Part shown: one piece after another, positions 38,514-47,071 of the stretch
Position numbering within the stretch: the first letter of the stretch is position 1
Layout of the letters: every line of letters begins with the position of its first letter
Assembly: GCF_026016325.1 (NCBI RefSeq)
Contig: NZ_CP087203.1
Coordinates: 5,146,001-5,210,000 of the forward strand
From: Pseudomonas sp. B21-056
Lineage (GTDB): Bacteria > Pseudomonadota > Gammaproteobacteria > Pseudomonadales > Pseudomonadaceae
DNA: 64,000 nt
Direction: 5' to 3'
Made by a program: the position numbers and the translations under genes
The notes under the pieces: model-generated
What the model saw: the letters and a program-made list of their open reading frames with translations, nothing else
Database searches by the model: none
What the model was told of the DNA's origin: nothing

Positions 38514-39290
38514 TCAGTCGCCATAGATATCCGACTTGAAATACTTGGCCTCGATCTTCTGATACTCCCCACTGGCCCGAATCCCATCGATGGCCTTGTT
38601 CAGATCCGCCACCAACTGGGTATTGCCCTTGCGCACTGCAATGCCGGCGCCTTCACCAACGTACTTCGGATCTTTGAGCTCAGGCCCGACAAACCCGTAG
38701 CCCTTGCCCCGAGGCATCGATAGGAAATCTTCCAGCGGGATGGTGTCGGCAAAAATCGCGTCCAGGCGACCGGACGCCAGGTCCATGTAGATTTCTTCGT
38801 TGTTGCTGTAGCGCTTGACGATCACGCCCTTGGGTTCGAGGACTTCAGTAGCATAGCGATCAGTGGTGGTCGCTCGCTGCACACCCACGGTCTTGCCCTT
38901 CAGGCTGGCGTACTGGTCATCCACTACTGCGCCCTCCTTCATGACCAGCCGCGATGAGGTGAAGTAGTACTTGTGGGTGAAGTCCACCGACTTCTTGCGC
39001 TCTTCGGTGATGGTCATGGACGACAGCGCCAGGTCGATCTTCTTCACCTTCAACGACGGGATCAGCCCGTCGAACTCTCCCTCGACCCACTCGCACTGGA
39101 CCTTCATCTGCGCGCACAACGCATTGCCGATGTCGTAGTCGAAACCCTCGATCTTCCCTTCCGAGGTCTTGGAAGCGAACGGCGGATAAGCCGCTTCGAT
39201 GCCGATGCGCAGGGTTTTCTCGGCGGCGAACAGGCTGCTGGAGGCCAGCAGGCTCAGGGCCAGGCCAGTGATGAGGGGGAATTTCTTCAT
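38514..39290 (-). CDS. Periplasmic basic amino-acid binding protein (Lys/Arg/Orn type)
   Basis: 258-residue SBP_bac_3 protein. The signal peptide (about 1-22, ending SLFAAEK) precedes [37 protein letters not shown] and [21 protein letters not shown], characteristic of the ArgT/AotJ/HisJ group. Conserved contacts include the YPPF loop and the S-M-T-I-T-x-x-R segment. No permease or ATPase lies beside it, so it must share another importer. In P. aeruginosa a similar gene (PA3865) follows dauR. Its upstream operator matches that of dauB. Confidence 0.92.
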   Translation of the reverse strand: MKKFPLITGLALSLLASSSLFAAEKTLRIGIEAAYPPFASKTSEGKIEGFDYDIGNALCAQMKVQCEWVEGEFDGLIPSLKVKKIDLALSSMTITEERKKSVDFTHKYYFTSSRLVMKEGAVVDDQYASLKGKTVGVQRATTTDRYATEVLEPKGVIVKRYSNNEEIYMDLASGRLDAIFADTIPLEDFLSMPRGKGYGFVGPELKDPKYVGEGAGIAVRKGNTQLVADLNKAIDGIRASGEYQKIEAKYFKSDIYGD

Positions 39291-39350
39291 GATCGTTCTC
39301 TCGCGGGATTGTTGTTGGTTTGGCAGAGAAAAAGCAGGCGCGACTGATTA

Positions 39351-39385
39351 TGTACTTATAAATCCATACTGGACTTTAATGTACA
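39351..39385. promoter_or_regulatory. Dyad operator upstream of the binding-protein gene
   Basis: The core TCCATACTGGA (39363-39373) is centred exactly within TGTAC (39351-39355) and GTACA (39381-39385), a symmetric 35-base dyad. Its core differs by one base from that of the dauB operator (TCCATAATGGA), and flanks share AAAGTCCA on one strand. Centre is 78 bases before the ATG, suitable for repression or activation. Confidence 0.65.
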
Positions 39386-39424
39386 TATCGTCAATTGAAG
39401 AAATGATGAAAGGCTGATGGCCCC

Positions 39425-39499
39425 ATCGCGAGCAGGTTCGCTCCCACAGGGATCCCCGGTCTGACACAGATCCAATGTGGGAGCGAGTCTGCTCGCGAT
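39425..39499. repeat. REP pair, tail-to-tail orientation
   Basis: Two 24-base units, the first inverted (ATCGCGAGCAGG...CCCACA, 39425-39448) and the second direct (TGTGGG...CGAT, 39476-39499), 27 bases apart, between the binding-protein gene's upstream region and the moaE end. Confidence 0.88.
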
Positions 39500-39534
39500 A
39501 GCGGACTATCGGCCACAAAGAGACAACAGGCTGT

Positions 39535-39987
39535 CTACTGCTTCCAGCGATCCGCCGCCGCATGATCACTGTCCCGCCCCTCGACCCAGCGCGGGCCATC
39601 GGCGGTGTTTTCCTTCTTCCAGAACGGCGCGCGGGTCTTGAGGTAGTCCATGACAAAGGCGCAGGCGTCGAATGCCGCCTGGCGATGGGCACTGGCGGCC
39701 GCGACAAAGACGATGGGCTCGCCCGGCTCCAGGGCCCCGATGCGATGCAGCACCTCCAGCTTCAGCAGCGGCCAGCGCTGCTGCGCCTCGATGGCGATCT
39801 TGCCCAGGGCTTTTTCGGTCATGCCCGGGTAATGCTCCAGGAACATCCCGGACACATCCAGGCCGTCATTGAAGTCCCGCACGTAGCCGACAAAACTCAC
39901 TACTGCGCCCACGCCGACATTGGCCGCGTGCATCGCGTTGACTTCGGCGCCCGGATCGAACGGATCGGCCTGTACACGAATCGCCAT
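39535..39987 (-). CDS. moaE: Molybdopterin synthase large subunit
   Basis: Catalytic subunit of molybdopterin synthase, which adds dithiolene sulfur to cPMP with sulfur supplied by MoaD. The 150-residue product has GAVVSFVGYVRDFN near the start, LEHYPGMTEKALGKIA and the later HRIGALEPGEPIVFVAAASAHR and YLKTRAPFWKKE with the catalytic Lys region. It follows moaD by 3 bases, in the order moaC-moaD-moaE. Confidence 0.96.
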   Translation of the reverse strand: MAIRVQADPFDPGAEVNAMHAANVGVGAVVSFVGYVRDFNDGLDVSGMFLEHYPGMTEKALGKIAIEAQQRWPLLKLEVLHRIGALEPGEPIVFVAAASAHRQAAFDACAFVMDYLKTRAPFWKKENTADGPRWVEGRDSDHAAADRWKQ

Positions 39988-39990
39988 GAC

Positions 39991-40233
39991 TCAGCCTCCG
40001 GTCACCGTGGGAAAGAACGCGACTTCGTCGCCCTCCACCAGCGGCTCATCGAGCTGGCACAGCTCTTCGTTGCGGGCACACATCAGGTTCTGCTCGCTCA
40101 GTACGTCGAAGCCCGGGCGAGCCGCCAACAGCGCGCGAACGTCATCTACCGTAGAGAACTTATCATCGACGCTCAAAGCGTCCACGCCCAACGCCTCACG
40201 GTAACGGGCAAAGAACTTCACATTGATTTTCAT
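39991..40233 (-). CDS. moaD: Molybdopterin synthase sulfur carrier subunit
   Basis: Ubiquitin-fold sulfur carrier of molybdopterin synthase. The 80-residue product begins [16 protein letters not shown] and ends in the diagnostic Gly-Gly (PTVTGG) that is thiocarboxylated by MoeB. It overlaps moaC by 4 bases (ATGA) and is followed by moaE after 3 bases, so the three are one translationally coupled unit. Confidence 0.96.
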   Translation of the reverse strand: MKINVKFFARYREALGVDALSVDDKFSTVDDVRALLAARPGFDVLSEQNLMCARNEELCQLDEPLVEGDEVAFFPTVTGG

Positions 40234-40703
40234 GGTGCGTCCGCCTGGAAGTGACCGCTCTTGCCGCCCAGTTTTTCCAGCACCCGCACGCCCTCAATGG
40301 TCATGCCCCGGTCGACGGCCTTGCACATGTCATAGATGGTCAGCGCGGCGACACTGGCAGCGGTCAGGGCCTCCATCTCCACCCCGGTCTGGCCCGAAAG
40401 TTTGCAACGGGCAACGATGCGTACCCGGTCCTCGCCTTCGGCATTGAGTTCGACCTTGACGCTGGTGAGCATCAGCGGATGACAGAGCGGAATCAGATCG
40501 CTGGTTTTTTTCGCCGCCTGGATGCCGGCAATGCGCGCTACGGCGAATACATCGCCCTTGGGGTGACCGCCGCTGACAATCATCTGCAGCGTAGCGGGCA
40601 ACATGCGCACAAAGGCTTCGGCGGTGGCCTCACGGAACGTCACGGCCTTGTCGGTCACGTCGACCATGTTGGCGCGACCTTGGGAATCGAGATGGGTGAG
40701 CAC
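40230..40703 (-). CDS. moaC: Cyclic pyranopterin monophosphate synthase
   Basis: Converts the MoaA product (3',8-cyclo-GTP) to cPMP in molybdenum cofactor synthesis. The 157-residue product contains [35 protein letters not shown] and the C-terminal [17 protein letters not shown] typical of MoaC. It overlaps moaD by 4 bases. moaA is not in the window. Confidence 0.96.
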   Translation of the reverse strand: MLTHLDSQGRANMVDVTDKAVTFREATAEAFVRMLPATLQMIVSGGHPKGDVFAVARIAGIQAAKKTSDLIPLCHPLMLTSVKVELNAEGEDRVRIVARCKLSGQTGVEMEALTAASVAALTIYDMCKAVDRGMTIEGVRVLEKLGGKSGHFQADAP

Positions 40704-40796
40704 AGGGTTACTCCTGATCAGGAGCGTCGATTGTAAACCCGTGAGTCAAATTCCGGCACGCCTGATTGTCGCACCTGTAACGGCATGACTTTCCTT

Positions 40797-40824
40797 TGTG
40801 GGAGCGAGCCTGCTCGCTCCCACA
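40797..40824. repeat. Compact double REP (28-base perfect palindrome)
   Basis: TGTGGGAGCGAG then CCTGCTCGCTCCCACA forms a near-perfect palindrome made of two fused REP half-units with no spacer, between moaC and the PhoH-like gene. Confidence 0.8.
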
Positions 40825-40844
40825 GGGTTTATTTGTCGCGCACA

Positions 40845-40878
40845 AAAAACCGGGCGACTTTGCGGTCGCCCGGTTTTT
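40845..40878 (-). terminator. Terminator after the PhoH-like gene
   Basis: AAAAACCGGGCGAC and GTCGCCCGGTTTTT form a 14-base-pair stem around a 6-base loop. On the minus strand it follows the phoH-like stop by 9 bases and ends in T residues. It may also work on the plus strand. Confidence 0.9.
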
Positions 40879-40886
40879 ATCAGGTG

Positions 40887-42281
40887 TTACAAATGGGATT
40901 CGGCGTATTCGGCCAGGATCGAGCGCGGTACGCCTTGCAGGGTGATGTGGACCCCGTTGGGGAAGTCCTTGAAACGTTCGGTCAGGTAAGTCAGCCCGGA
41001 GCTGGTCGCGGACAGGTAAGGGGTGTCGATCTGCGCCAGGTTACCCAGGCACACCACTTTGGAACCGGCACCGGCACGGGTGATGATGGTTTTCATCTGG
41101 TGCGGGGTGAGGTTCTGGCATTCGTCGATCAGGATCAAGCTCTGCTGGAAGCTGCGACCGCGGATGTAGTTGAGGGATTTGAACTGCAACGGCACCTTGC
41201 TGAGGATGTAGTCGACGCTGCCATGGGTGCTTTCGTCATCCATGTGCAAGGCTTCGAGGTTGTCGGTAATGGCCCCCAGCCAAGGCTCCATTTTTTCCGC
41301 CTCGGTGCCGGGCAGGAAGCCGATTTCCTGGTCCAGGCCCTGCACGCTGCGGGTGGCGATGATGCGCCGGTAACGCTTGCTGACCATGGTCTGCTCGATG
41401 GCGGCGGCCAGGGCCAGGATGGTCTTGCCGGAACCGGCGGCACCGGACAGGTTGACCAGGTGGATATCCGGGTCGAGCAAGGCGAACAGGGCCAGGCTCT
41501 GGTAGATGTCACGGGGTTTGAGGCCCCAGGCCTCCTGATGCAGCAAGGGTTCCTGGTGCAGGTCGAGAATCAGCAGCTTGTCGTCCTCGATCTCCTTGAT
41601 CCAGCCGACGAATCCCTGTTCGTCGATGATGAACTCGTTGATGTGCACCGCCGGCAGGTTGTCGATCAGTTGCACCTGGTGCCAGGTGCGACCATGGTCC
41701 TGGCGAGTGTCGACCTTGCTCACGCGGTCCCAGAAGGAGCCGGTCATGTTGTGGTAGCCGTTGGGCAGCAGCGAAACGTCGTCGACCAACTGGTCGGTGC
41801 TGTAATCCTCCGCCGCAATCCCGCAGGCACGGGCCTTGAGGCGCATGTTGATGTCTTTGGTCACCAGCACCACGGCGCGATCCTTGTTGCGCGCGTGCAG
41901 GTCGATCAGCTGGTTGATGATGATGTTGTCGTTCAGGTGTTCGGGCAGAACCAGGTTGGGTTCGGTGCGCTTGCTCATCAGGATCGAGAGCAGGCCCTTG
42001 GGGCCGCTTTTGCCGCGTTGGATCGGCACACCCAGCTCGACGTCTTCGGGAGACGCATCGCCCAGGGTCTTGTCGATCAGTCGGATCGCCTGCCGGCATT
42101 CGGCCGCGACGCTGTGATGGCCGCTCTTGAGCTTGTCCAGCTCCTCGAGCACGGTCATTGGGATGGCAACGTGGTGTTCTTCGAAATTCAGCAGTGCGTT
42201 TGGATCGTGGATCAATACGTTGGTATCGAGTACATAGAGGATTGGCTGGTTGGAGGAAGGGCTACGTCCGTGGTCATCCAT
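40887..42281 (-). CDS. PIN-PhoH family ATPase (YlaK-like)
   Basis: 464-residue protein with an N-terminal PIN nuclease domain (VLDTNVLIHDPNALL, conserved Asp residues, then LVTKDINMRLKA) and a C-terminal PhoH-type ATPase (Walker A SGAAGSGKT, Walker B LILIDECQNL). PIN-PhoH proteins (PhoH2) act as RNA helicases/RNases in mycobacteria; the role in Pseudomonas is not established. In P. aeruginosa it is likewise next to moaCDE. It starts at ATG 42281; the order and both motifs are complete. It is not the short single-domain PhoH. Confidence 0.93.
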   Translation of the reverse strand: MDDHGRSPSSNQPILYVLDTNVLIHDPNALLNFEEHHVAIPMTVLEELDKLKSGHHSVAAECRQAIRLIDKTLGDASPEDVELGVPIQRGKSGPKGLLSILMSKRTEPNLVLPEHLNDNIIINQLIDLHARNKDRAVVLVTKDINMRLKARACGIAAEDYSTDQLVDDVSLLPNGYHNMTGSFWDRVSKVDTRQDHGRTWHQVQLIDNLPAVHINEFIIDEQGFVGWIKEIEDDKLLILDLHQEPLLHQEAWGLKPRDIYQSLALFALLDPDIHLVNLSGAAGSGKTILALAAAIEQTMVSKRYRRIIATRSVQGLDQEIGFLPGTEAEKMEPWLGAITDNLEALHMDDESTHGSVDYILSKVPLQFKSLNYIRGRSFQQSLILIDECQNLTPHQMKTIITRAGAGSKVVCLGNLAQIDTPYLSATSSGLTYLTERFKDFPNGVHITLQGVPRSILAEYAESHL

Positions 42282-42617
42282 ACTCGGTCACCTTTGTGGG
42301 GGCCATTCGACGCAATACCATGACAGTGCTGCGCCTCGAGGTAGCCACCGGATTCACCCGCGAGGATTCAGGTGAACTGCACACAAACGGGGTCTTGGAA
42401 GACGCCACCTGTGTTGCAGGTTTCGGCGGTCTGACTTCTTGATACTCCAAAAACCATGACAGGAAAAAGCACTTTGACGCTTTTTTGAAGTTTATTTTTC
42501 AGAGTGACGAAAAGCCCTTGGCGTACCGCCGCCGCACCGTTAAAGTCGGAAGTCCGGTCGTCATGAATGCGCACCGGTTTCCCCCTCTCCCCTAATGTTT
42601 CCGGGGCTTCTGCGGTT
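42282..42617. other. 336-base gap between two co-directional genes
   Basis: Lies between the PhoH-like gene and the deacetylase-like gene. It is A+T-rich around 42440-42520 and presumably contains the PhoH-like promoter. No gene, repeat or clear terminator is visible. Confidence 0.5.
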
Positions 42618-43757
42618 TCAGCGAAACGCCTCCTGACAATCCTCCCAACCGATTCCACTTTGCGCCGTCTGCGTAATGAGCCAGGGCATCGCTGTTTTCA
42701 CTGCATCCTGCTTGGCGTTGAAGTTGATCACCCCGTGGCGCCACAGCAGCATCAAGGTCAGCGCGCGCTGGGCGCTTTGCTCGGGCTTGAGGCGGTTGGC
42801 ACCGTCCTGGGGATCGATATCCCACAGCGCTACTTGCAGGCCCTGTTGCCTGAAGAATGCCTCGGCATCGCCCCGCCGCTGGCCTTGGGGCGGACGGAAC
42901 AGCGGCACATAGTTTTCCGGCAGCTTGCCCTTGACCAGGTCGACGCTGCGCCGCACCGAGTCCTGCCAGTCCTGCCAATAGCTATGGGAGCGGAACTCCC
43001 AGCCCTGGACACCTACGCACTGTTCTGAATACAACGACTGGAGGCTGTTGACGGAATCCTCCACCAGCCGCGCCTGGATGTCCTTGCCCAATACAAAAAA
43101 GGTGCCGTTCATGTTCGACTTGCGCAAGTAATCCGCCAGCCACGGAGTGTTGTCTGGCGCAACGTTGGCGCCGCTGTCGAAGGTCAGTAAAAACAGCCGG
43201 TCGTGCATGCCCTCGCCGTTGCGCTCGTAATCGCCGAAACGTTCGACTTCACTGCTTGTTTGCGGAAAAAGCGCGGCTTTTCGCAGCAACTCATCCCGGT
43301 ACTGGGTATGAAAGATCTGGCTTGGCCCGGCCCATTTGAAATAGAACGAATCGTCATCGAGATGAAACCTGCGCGCCTCCTCACGCAAGGTCGCCATGTT
43401 CTCGACCAGGTAACAGAAGGAGGCGTCCTGATCACAGCTCTGCTGGGCGAAGTTGTAGTTGGCCAGCAACCGTTGCCACAACCGCGCACGCAGGGCGGTG
43501 ATCGCCGCCATGTTCACCGAGCGCAGCCCCAGGTACTGCTTGAGGGCAATTTCGTCCATGGCATCGGTGTCCAGCAACACCCGGGCGAACATCAGGATCT
43601 CGGCCCGTGAAGCAACGTCGAACAGGGTCGGGCTGGTGAGCTGTTCCGGCCAGGTGCTGCGGTCCAGGGTGGCAATGTCGGTGGGCGCGGCAATGGCATT
43701 GAGGCTCAGGAGCCAGGCCGATAGCAGAAGCACGATACGCAAAAGGGATGTCTCCAT
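42618..43757 (-). CDS. Polysaccharide deacetylase-like (NodB-fold) exported protein
   Basis: 379-residue protein with a signal peptide (about 1-23, ending AIAAPT), a helical region, and a NodB-like domain in the second half: LLTFDSGAN (motif 1, normally TFDDG), RSHSYWQDWQ (motif 2, normally H-S/T-x2-H) and LFRPPQGQR (motif 3). The metal-binding Asp of motif 1 is Ser and the second His of motif 2 is Gln, so two of the three usual metal ligands are missing. It could bind a polysaccharide without deacetylating it. It is unlinked to any synthesis genes. Confidence 0.75.
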   Translation of the reverse strand: METSLLRIVLLLSAWLLSLNAIAAPTDIATLDRSTWPEQLTSPTLFDVASRAEILMFARVLLDTDAMDEIALKQYLGLRSVNMAAITALRARLWQRLLANYNFAQQSCDQDASFCYLVENMATLREEARRFHLDDDSFYFKWAGPSQIFHTQYRDELLRKAALFPQTSSEVERFGDYERNGEGMHDRLFLLTFDSGANVAPDNTPWLADYLRKSNMNGTFFVLGKDIQARLVEDSVNSLQSLYSEQCVGVQGWEFRSHSYWQDWQDSVRRSVDLVKGKLPENYVPLFRPPQGQRRGDAEAFFRQQGLQVALWDIDPQDGANRLKPEQSAQRALTLMLLWRHGVINFNAKQDAVKTAMPWLITQTAQSGIGWEDCQEAFR

Positions 43758-43829
43758 AACGAAACCCGCGCGGCATCATAGCTGATCCAGGAACGACGCC
43801 CGCTTATCTCATTGCTCGAACAGGGCTTT

Positions 43830-43961
43830 TGTGGCGAGGGGATTTATCCCCGCTGGGCTGTGAAACAGCCCTAAAAGCGCCCGCGCGGTGCTTCAGGCTG
43901 ATCTCGCTTCACTTTGTTGGGGCTGCTGCGCAGCCCAGCGGGGATAAATCCCCTCGCCACA
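43830..43961. repeat. Long inverted repeat, second copy of the TGTGGCGAGG family
   Basis: Arms TGTGGCGAGGGGATTTATCC and the reverse complement, separated by about 90 bases that include GGGCTGCTGCGCAGCCC. Same family as 4842-4973. It fills the 316-base gap between the deacetylase-like gene (divergent) and yaaA; otherwise I see only the yaaA promoter region there. Confidence 0.85.
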
Positions 43962-44073
43962 ATTGAGGGGCTTTGAATATTTCCTTTACCCCACCGATCA
44001 CCTATCACCCCAATAGCTGGAGTCCACCCGGACAACCCCCTAGAATCGCCGCACCCTTAAAGGAGACGATTGC

Positions 44074-44853
44074 ATGCTGATGGTGATTTCCCCCGCCAAG
44101 ACCCTCGATTACGAAACACCGCCGGCCACCGAACGCTTTACCCTGCCGCAGTACCTGGACCATTCCCAGGAACTGGTCGAGCAATTGCGTGAACTCTCGC
44201 CGGCACAGATCAGCGAGCTGATGCACGTCTCCGACAAGATCGGTGGCCTCAATGCCGCGCGGTTCGGCAGTTGGACCCCGGCGTTCACCCCGGCCAACGC
44301 CAAGCAGGCCCTGCTGGCCTTCAAGGGTGACGTGTATACGGGCCTGGACGCACAGAGCTTCAACGAAGCCGACTTCGATCACGCCCAACGGCATCTGCGC
44401 ATGCTCTCCGGTCTTTACGGCCTGTTGCGGCCGCTGGACCTGATGCAGCCCTATCGCCTGGAAATGGGCACGAAGCTGGACAATGCCCGGGGCAAGGATC
44501 TCTATGCGTTCTGGGGTACCCGTATCAGCGAATGGCTGAACGAAGCCCTGGCCGACCAGGGCGATGACGTGCTGTTGAACCTGGCCTCCAACGAGTACTT
44601 CTCGGCGGTCAAGCGCAGCGCTCTGAACGCACGCATCATCGATACCGAATTCAAGGACCTGAAAAACGGCCAGTACAAGATCATCAGCTTCTACGCTAAA
44701 AAAGCCCGCGGGCTGATGAGCCGGTTTGTCATTCAGGAACGCATCAACGATCCGGCACTGCTCAAACAGTTCGATGTGCAAGGCTATCGTTACAGTGTCG
44801 AACAGTCCTCGGCCGAAAAACTGGTTTTCCTGCGCGACCACGCCCCACAATAA
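44074..44853 (+). CDS. yaaA: Peroxide stress protein YaaA (DUF328)
   Basis: 259-residue protein that in E. coli lowers free iron and protects DNA and proteins during hydrogen peroxide stress, a cytosolic DNA-binding fold. It begins [17 protein letters not shown] and has [23 protein letters not shown], the family hallmark, and [17 protein letters not shown] lies 7 bases before ATG 44074. A perfect palindrome follows the stop. Confidence 0.95.
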   Translation: MLMVISPAKTLDYETPPATERFTLPQYLDHSQELVEQLRELSPAQISELMHVSDKIGGLNAARFGSWTPAFTPANAKQALLAFKGDVYTGLDAQSFNEADFDHAQRHLRMLSGLYGLLRPLDLMQPYRLEMGTKLDNARGKDLYAFWGTRISEWLNEALADQGDDVLLNLASNEYFSAVKRSALNARIIDTEFKDLKNGQYKIISFYAKKARGLMSRFVIQERINDPALLKQFDVQGYRYSVEQSSAEKLVFLRDHAPQ

Positions 44854-44869
44854 CGCAACACCTCTTCCG

Positions 44870-44887
44870 GGCCCCTGATCAGGGGCC
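44870..44887 (+). other. Perfect palindrome after yaaA
   Basis: GGCCCCTGATCAGGGGCC is an 18-base perfect palindrome 17 bases after the yaaA stop. There is no T-run, so a weak terminator or mRNA-end hairpin is the likely role. Confidence 0.5.
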
Positions 44888-45165
44888 TCGATCAGCCCCC
44901 GGCAACTCATCCTACTTTCCCACCCAATTCGCCACTTTATTGGCGTCAACATTCAAACCACCCCTTGGGCTAACTTTTCTTTCACTCGACAATTGTCAGT
45001 TTTTTCCGTAGTGGCACAGAAAATTTTCAACGGTAGTGGCAAAAAAGTATCTAGGTCATTTAACTCCCCGTAACTAAAGGGCGAAATCGCAAGTGCTATC
45101 AATATGAGAGCAGTGCCATCTCGGCCAATATTTCAAAAAATTTCAGAAATCACGATGAGCGGGCA

Positions 45166-45193
45166 GGAACTATGTCCAAATGCACGGCTCATA
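45166..45193 (+). promoter_or_regulatory. Candidate AlgU (sigma-22) promoter of algD
   Basis: GGAACTA, 16 bases, then TCATA resembles the sigma-22 consensus (GAACTT, 16-17, TCTGA). It would start transcription about 460 bases before algD. The match is imperfect (last base of -35 and middle of -10 differ), so this is tentative. Confidence 0.35.
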
Positions 45194-45392
45194 CCACCCG
45201 TAACGATTCTCGCCGAGCGTGTACGAGATAACTTACAAGGGACGTCGACTAGAGTAACCAAGTTGTCACAGCAACTAAGCGAAACGGTCGTCCTTATGGA
45301 TCCAAGATAAAAGGACAGGAGATAAGGCATCATCACTATCCCCTACAAGGCCAAGGCTGCGCCCCTATAACGTGTTCACCCGAACACACAAG

Positions 45393-45429
45393 CTTCTGAT
45401 TTTGTGGGCTTTTTGCCAGAAATCAGAAG
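45393..45429 (+). other. Stem-loop in the algD leader
   Basis: CTTCTGATTT and AAATCAGAAG pair perfectly over 10 bases with a 17-base loop. It would lie in the algD 5' untranslated RNA if the candidate promoter upstream is used. No function is evident. Confidence 0.6.
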
Positions 45430-45663
45430 TGAACGACCTTTGCACGAACGTTCTGGATAACGAGGACTGGCTGCATAACAGGGCAGGTCATAACAACAAG
45501 GCCGCACTGCGCACAACTTGAGTGCAATTATTTAGACACTCGGAACTTAGTATGCCTGCACACGGCACTGTGGCGCCTGCATTCCACACTTCCGAGTGCA
45601 CTATGACCGCTGAACACTATTAACTCCGGCCATTTAATGGCGTGAAAAACAGAGGTAAATGCG

Positions 45664-46980
45664 ATGCGCATTAGCATATTTGGTTTGGGTTACGTCGGTG
45701 CAGTATGTGCCGGTTGCCTGTCTGCACGGGGCCATGATGTGGTTGGCGTGGATGTCGCCAAAGACAAGATCGATATGATCAACGCCGGCAAATCGCCCAT
45801 TGTTGAACCCGGTCTTGGGGAGTTGCTGGCACAAGGTATTCAAACAGGTCGCCTGCGTGGCACCACCAACTTTGCGGAAGCCATTCGCGATACGGACCTG
45901 TCGATGATTTGCGTCGGCACGCCGAGCAAGAAGAACGGCGACCTGGAACTGAACTACATCGAGGCCGTCTGCCGCGAGATCGGTTTTGTCCTGCGTGAAA
46001 AGACCACCCGCCACACCATCGTGGTCCGCAGCACCGTCTTGCCAGGCACTGTCGCAAACGTTGTCATCCCGATCCTCGAAGACTGCTCCGGCAAAAAGGC
46101 CGGTGTCGATTTCGGCGTTGCGGTCAACCCTGAGTTCCTGCGTGAAAGCACCGCGATCAAGGACTACGACCAGCCACCGATGACCGTTATCGGCGAATTC
46201 GACAAGGCGTCCGGCGACGTCCTGCAATCGCTGTACGAAGAACTCGATGCACCGATCATCCGCAAGGACATCGCGGTCGCCGAGATGATCAAGTACACCT
46301 GCAACGTCTGGCACGCCACCAAGGTGACCTTCGCCAACGAGATCGGCAACATCGCCAAGGCCGTGGGCGTCGATGGCCGCGTCGTGATGGATGTGGTCTG
46401 CCAGGACAAGGCCCTCAACCTGTCCCAGTACTACATGCGCCCAGGCTTCGCCTTCGGCGGCTCGTGCCTGCCCAAGGACGTACGCGCCCTGACCTATCGC
46501 GCCAGCTCCCTGGACGTGGAAGCGCCGCTGCTCAACTCGCTGATGCGCAGCAACGAATCCCAGGTGCAGAACGCCTTCGACATCGTCTCCAGCCACGACA
46601 AGCGCAAAGTCGCCCTGCTGGGCCTGAGCTTCAAGGCCGGTACCGACGACCTGCGTGAAAGCCCACTGGTAGAACTGGCGGAAATGCTGATCGGCAAGGG
46701 CTACGACCTGCGCATCTACGACAGCAACGTCGAATACGCCCGTGTCCACGGTGCGAACAAGGATTACATCGAGTCGAAGATTCCTCACGTCTCGTCCTTG
46801 CTCAACTCGGACTTCGACTCGGTCATCGACAGCTCCGACATCATCATCCTCGGCAACCGCGACGAGAAGTTCCGTGCGCTGACCGAGAACGTACCGGAAG
46901 GCAAACAGGTCATCGACCTGGTTGGTTTCATGTCCAAGGCCACTTCATCGAATGGCCGGACCGAAGGCATCTGCTGGTAA
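45664..46980 (+). CDS. algD: GDP-mannose 6-dehydrogenase
   Basis: Committed step of alginate synthesis: NAD-dependent double oxidation of GDP-mannose to GDP-mannuronate in the cytoplasm. The 438-residue product begins MRISIFGLGYVGAVCAGCLS (NAD-binding motif), and has catalytic Cys in FAFGGSCLPKDVRAL and the C-terminal UDP/GDP-glycosyl domain. It is the first gene of the twelve-gene operon. Regulation in relatives runs through AlgU, AlgR, AlgB and AmrZ at the upstream region; the equivalent long leader is present here. Confidence 0.97.
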   Translation: MRISIFGLGYVGAVCAGCLSARGHDVVGVDVAKDKIDMINAGKSPIVEPGLGELLAQGIQTGRLRGTTNFAEAIRDTDLSMICVGTPSKKNGDLELNYIEAVCREIGFVLREKTTRHTIVVRSTVLPGTVANVVIPILEDCSGKKAGVDFGVAVNPEFLRESTAIKDYDQPPMTVIGEFDKASGDVLQSLYEELDAPIIRKDIAVAEMIKYTCNVWHATKVTFANEIGNIAKAVGVDGRVVMDVVCQDKALNLSQYYMRPGFAFGGSCLPKDVRALTYRASSLDVEAPLLNSLMRSNESQVQNAFDIVSSHDKRKVALLGLSFKAGTDDLRESPLVELAEMLIGKGYDLRIYDSNVEYARVHGANKDYIESKIPHVSSLLNSDFDSVIDSSDIIILGNRDEKFRALTENVPEGKQVIDLVGFMSKATSSNGRTEGICW

Positions 46981-47071
46981 GTCTGTTTGCCGGCCGGGGC
47001 CTGCCCCGGCCGGCCTTTCGCCTGCCTTAACCCATCGGGCCGCCCACAAGGCCCGCCCGAGATAGAGACGG

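Larger units (their letters stand above)
44888..45663. promoter_or_regulatory. Long upstream regulatory region of algD (about 780 bases)
   Basis: No gene is supported here; the small frame at 45104-45310 has no ribosome-binding site and no family. The A+T content is higher than in flanking genes. Candidate elements: GACAATTGTC palindrome (44988-44997); GGAACTA-N16-TCATA (45166-45193), close to an AlgU/sigma-22 promoter; ACGGTCGTCC near 45284, 7 of 9 like an AlgR box; GTGTTC-ACCC-GAACAC (45372-45387); a 10-bp stem CTTCTGATTT/AAATCAGAAG (45393-45429); and another GGAACTT (45542-45548). In P. aeruginosa algD has a similarly long leader with AlgR, AmrZ and AlgU sites. Confidence 0.5.

Noticed and set aside
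45104..45310. 68-codon frame in the algD leader
   Set aside because: No ribosome-binding site, no family resemblance, codon use unlike its neighbours; treated as part of the non-coding leader.
45542..45570. GGAACTT as the algD sigma-22 -35 element
   Set aside because: It matches the -35 exactly, but no TCxxA -10 lies 16-17 bases downstream; the weaker upstream site at 45166 has both parts.
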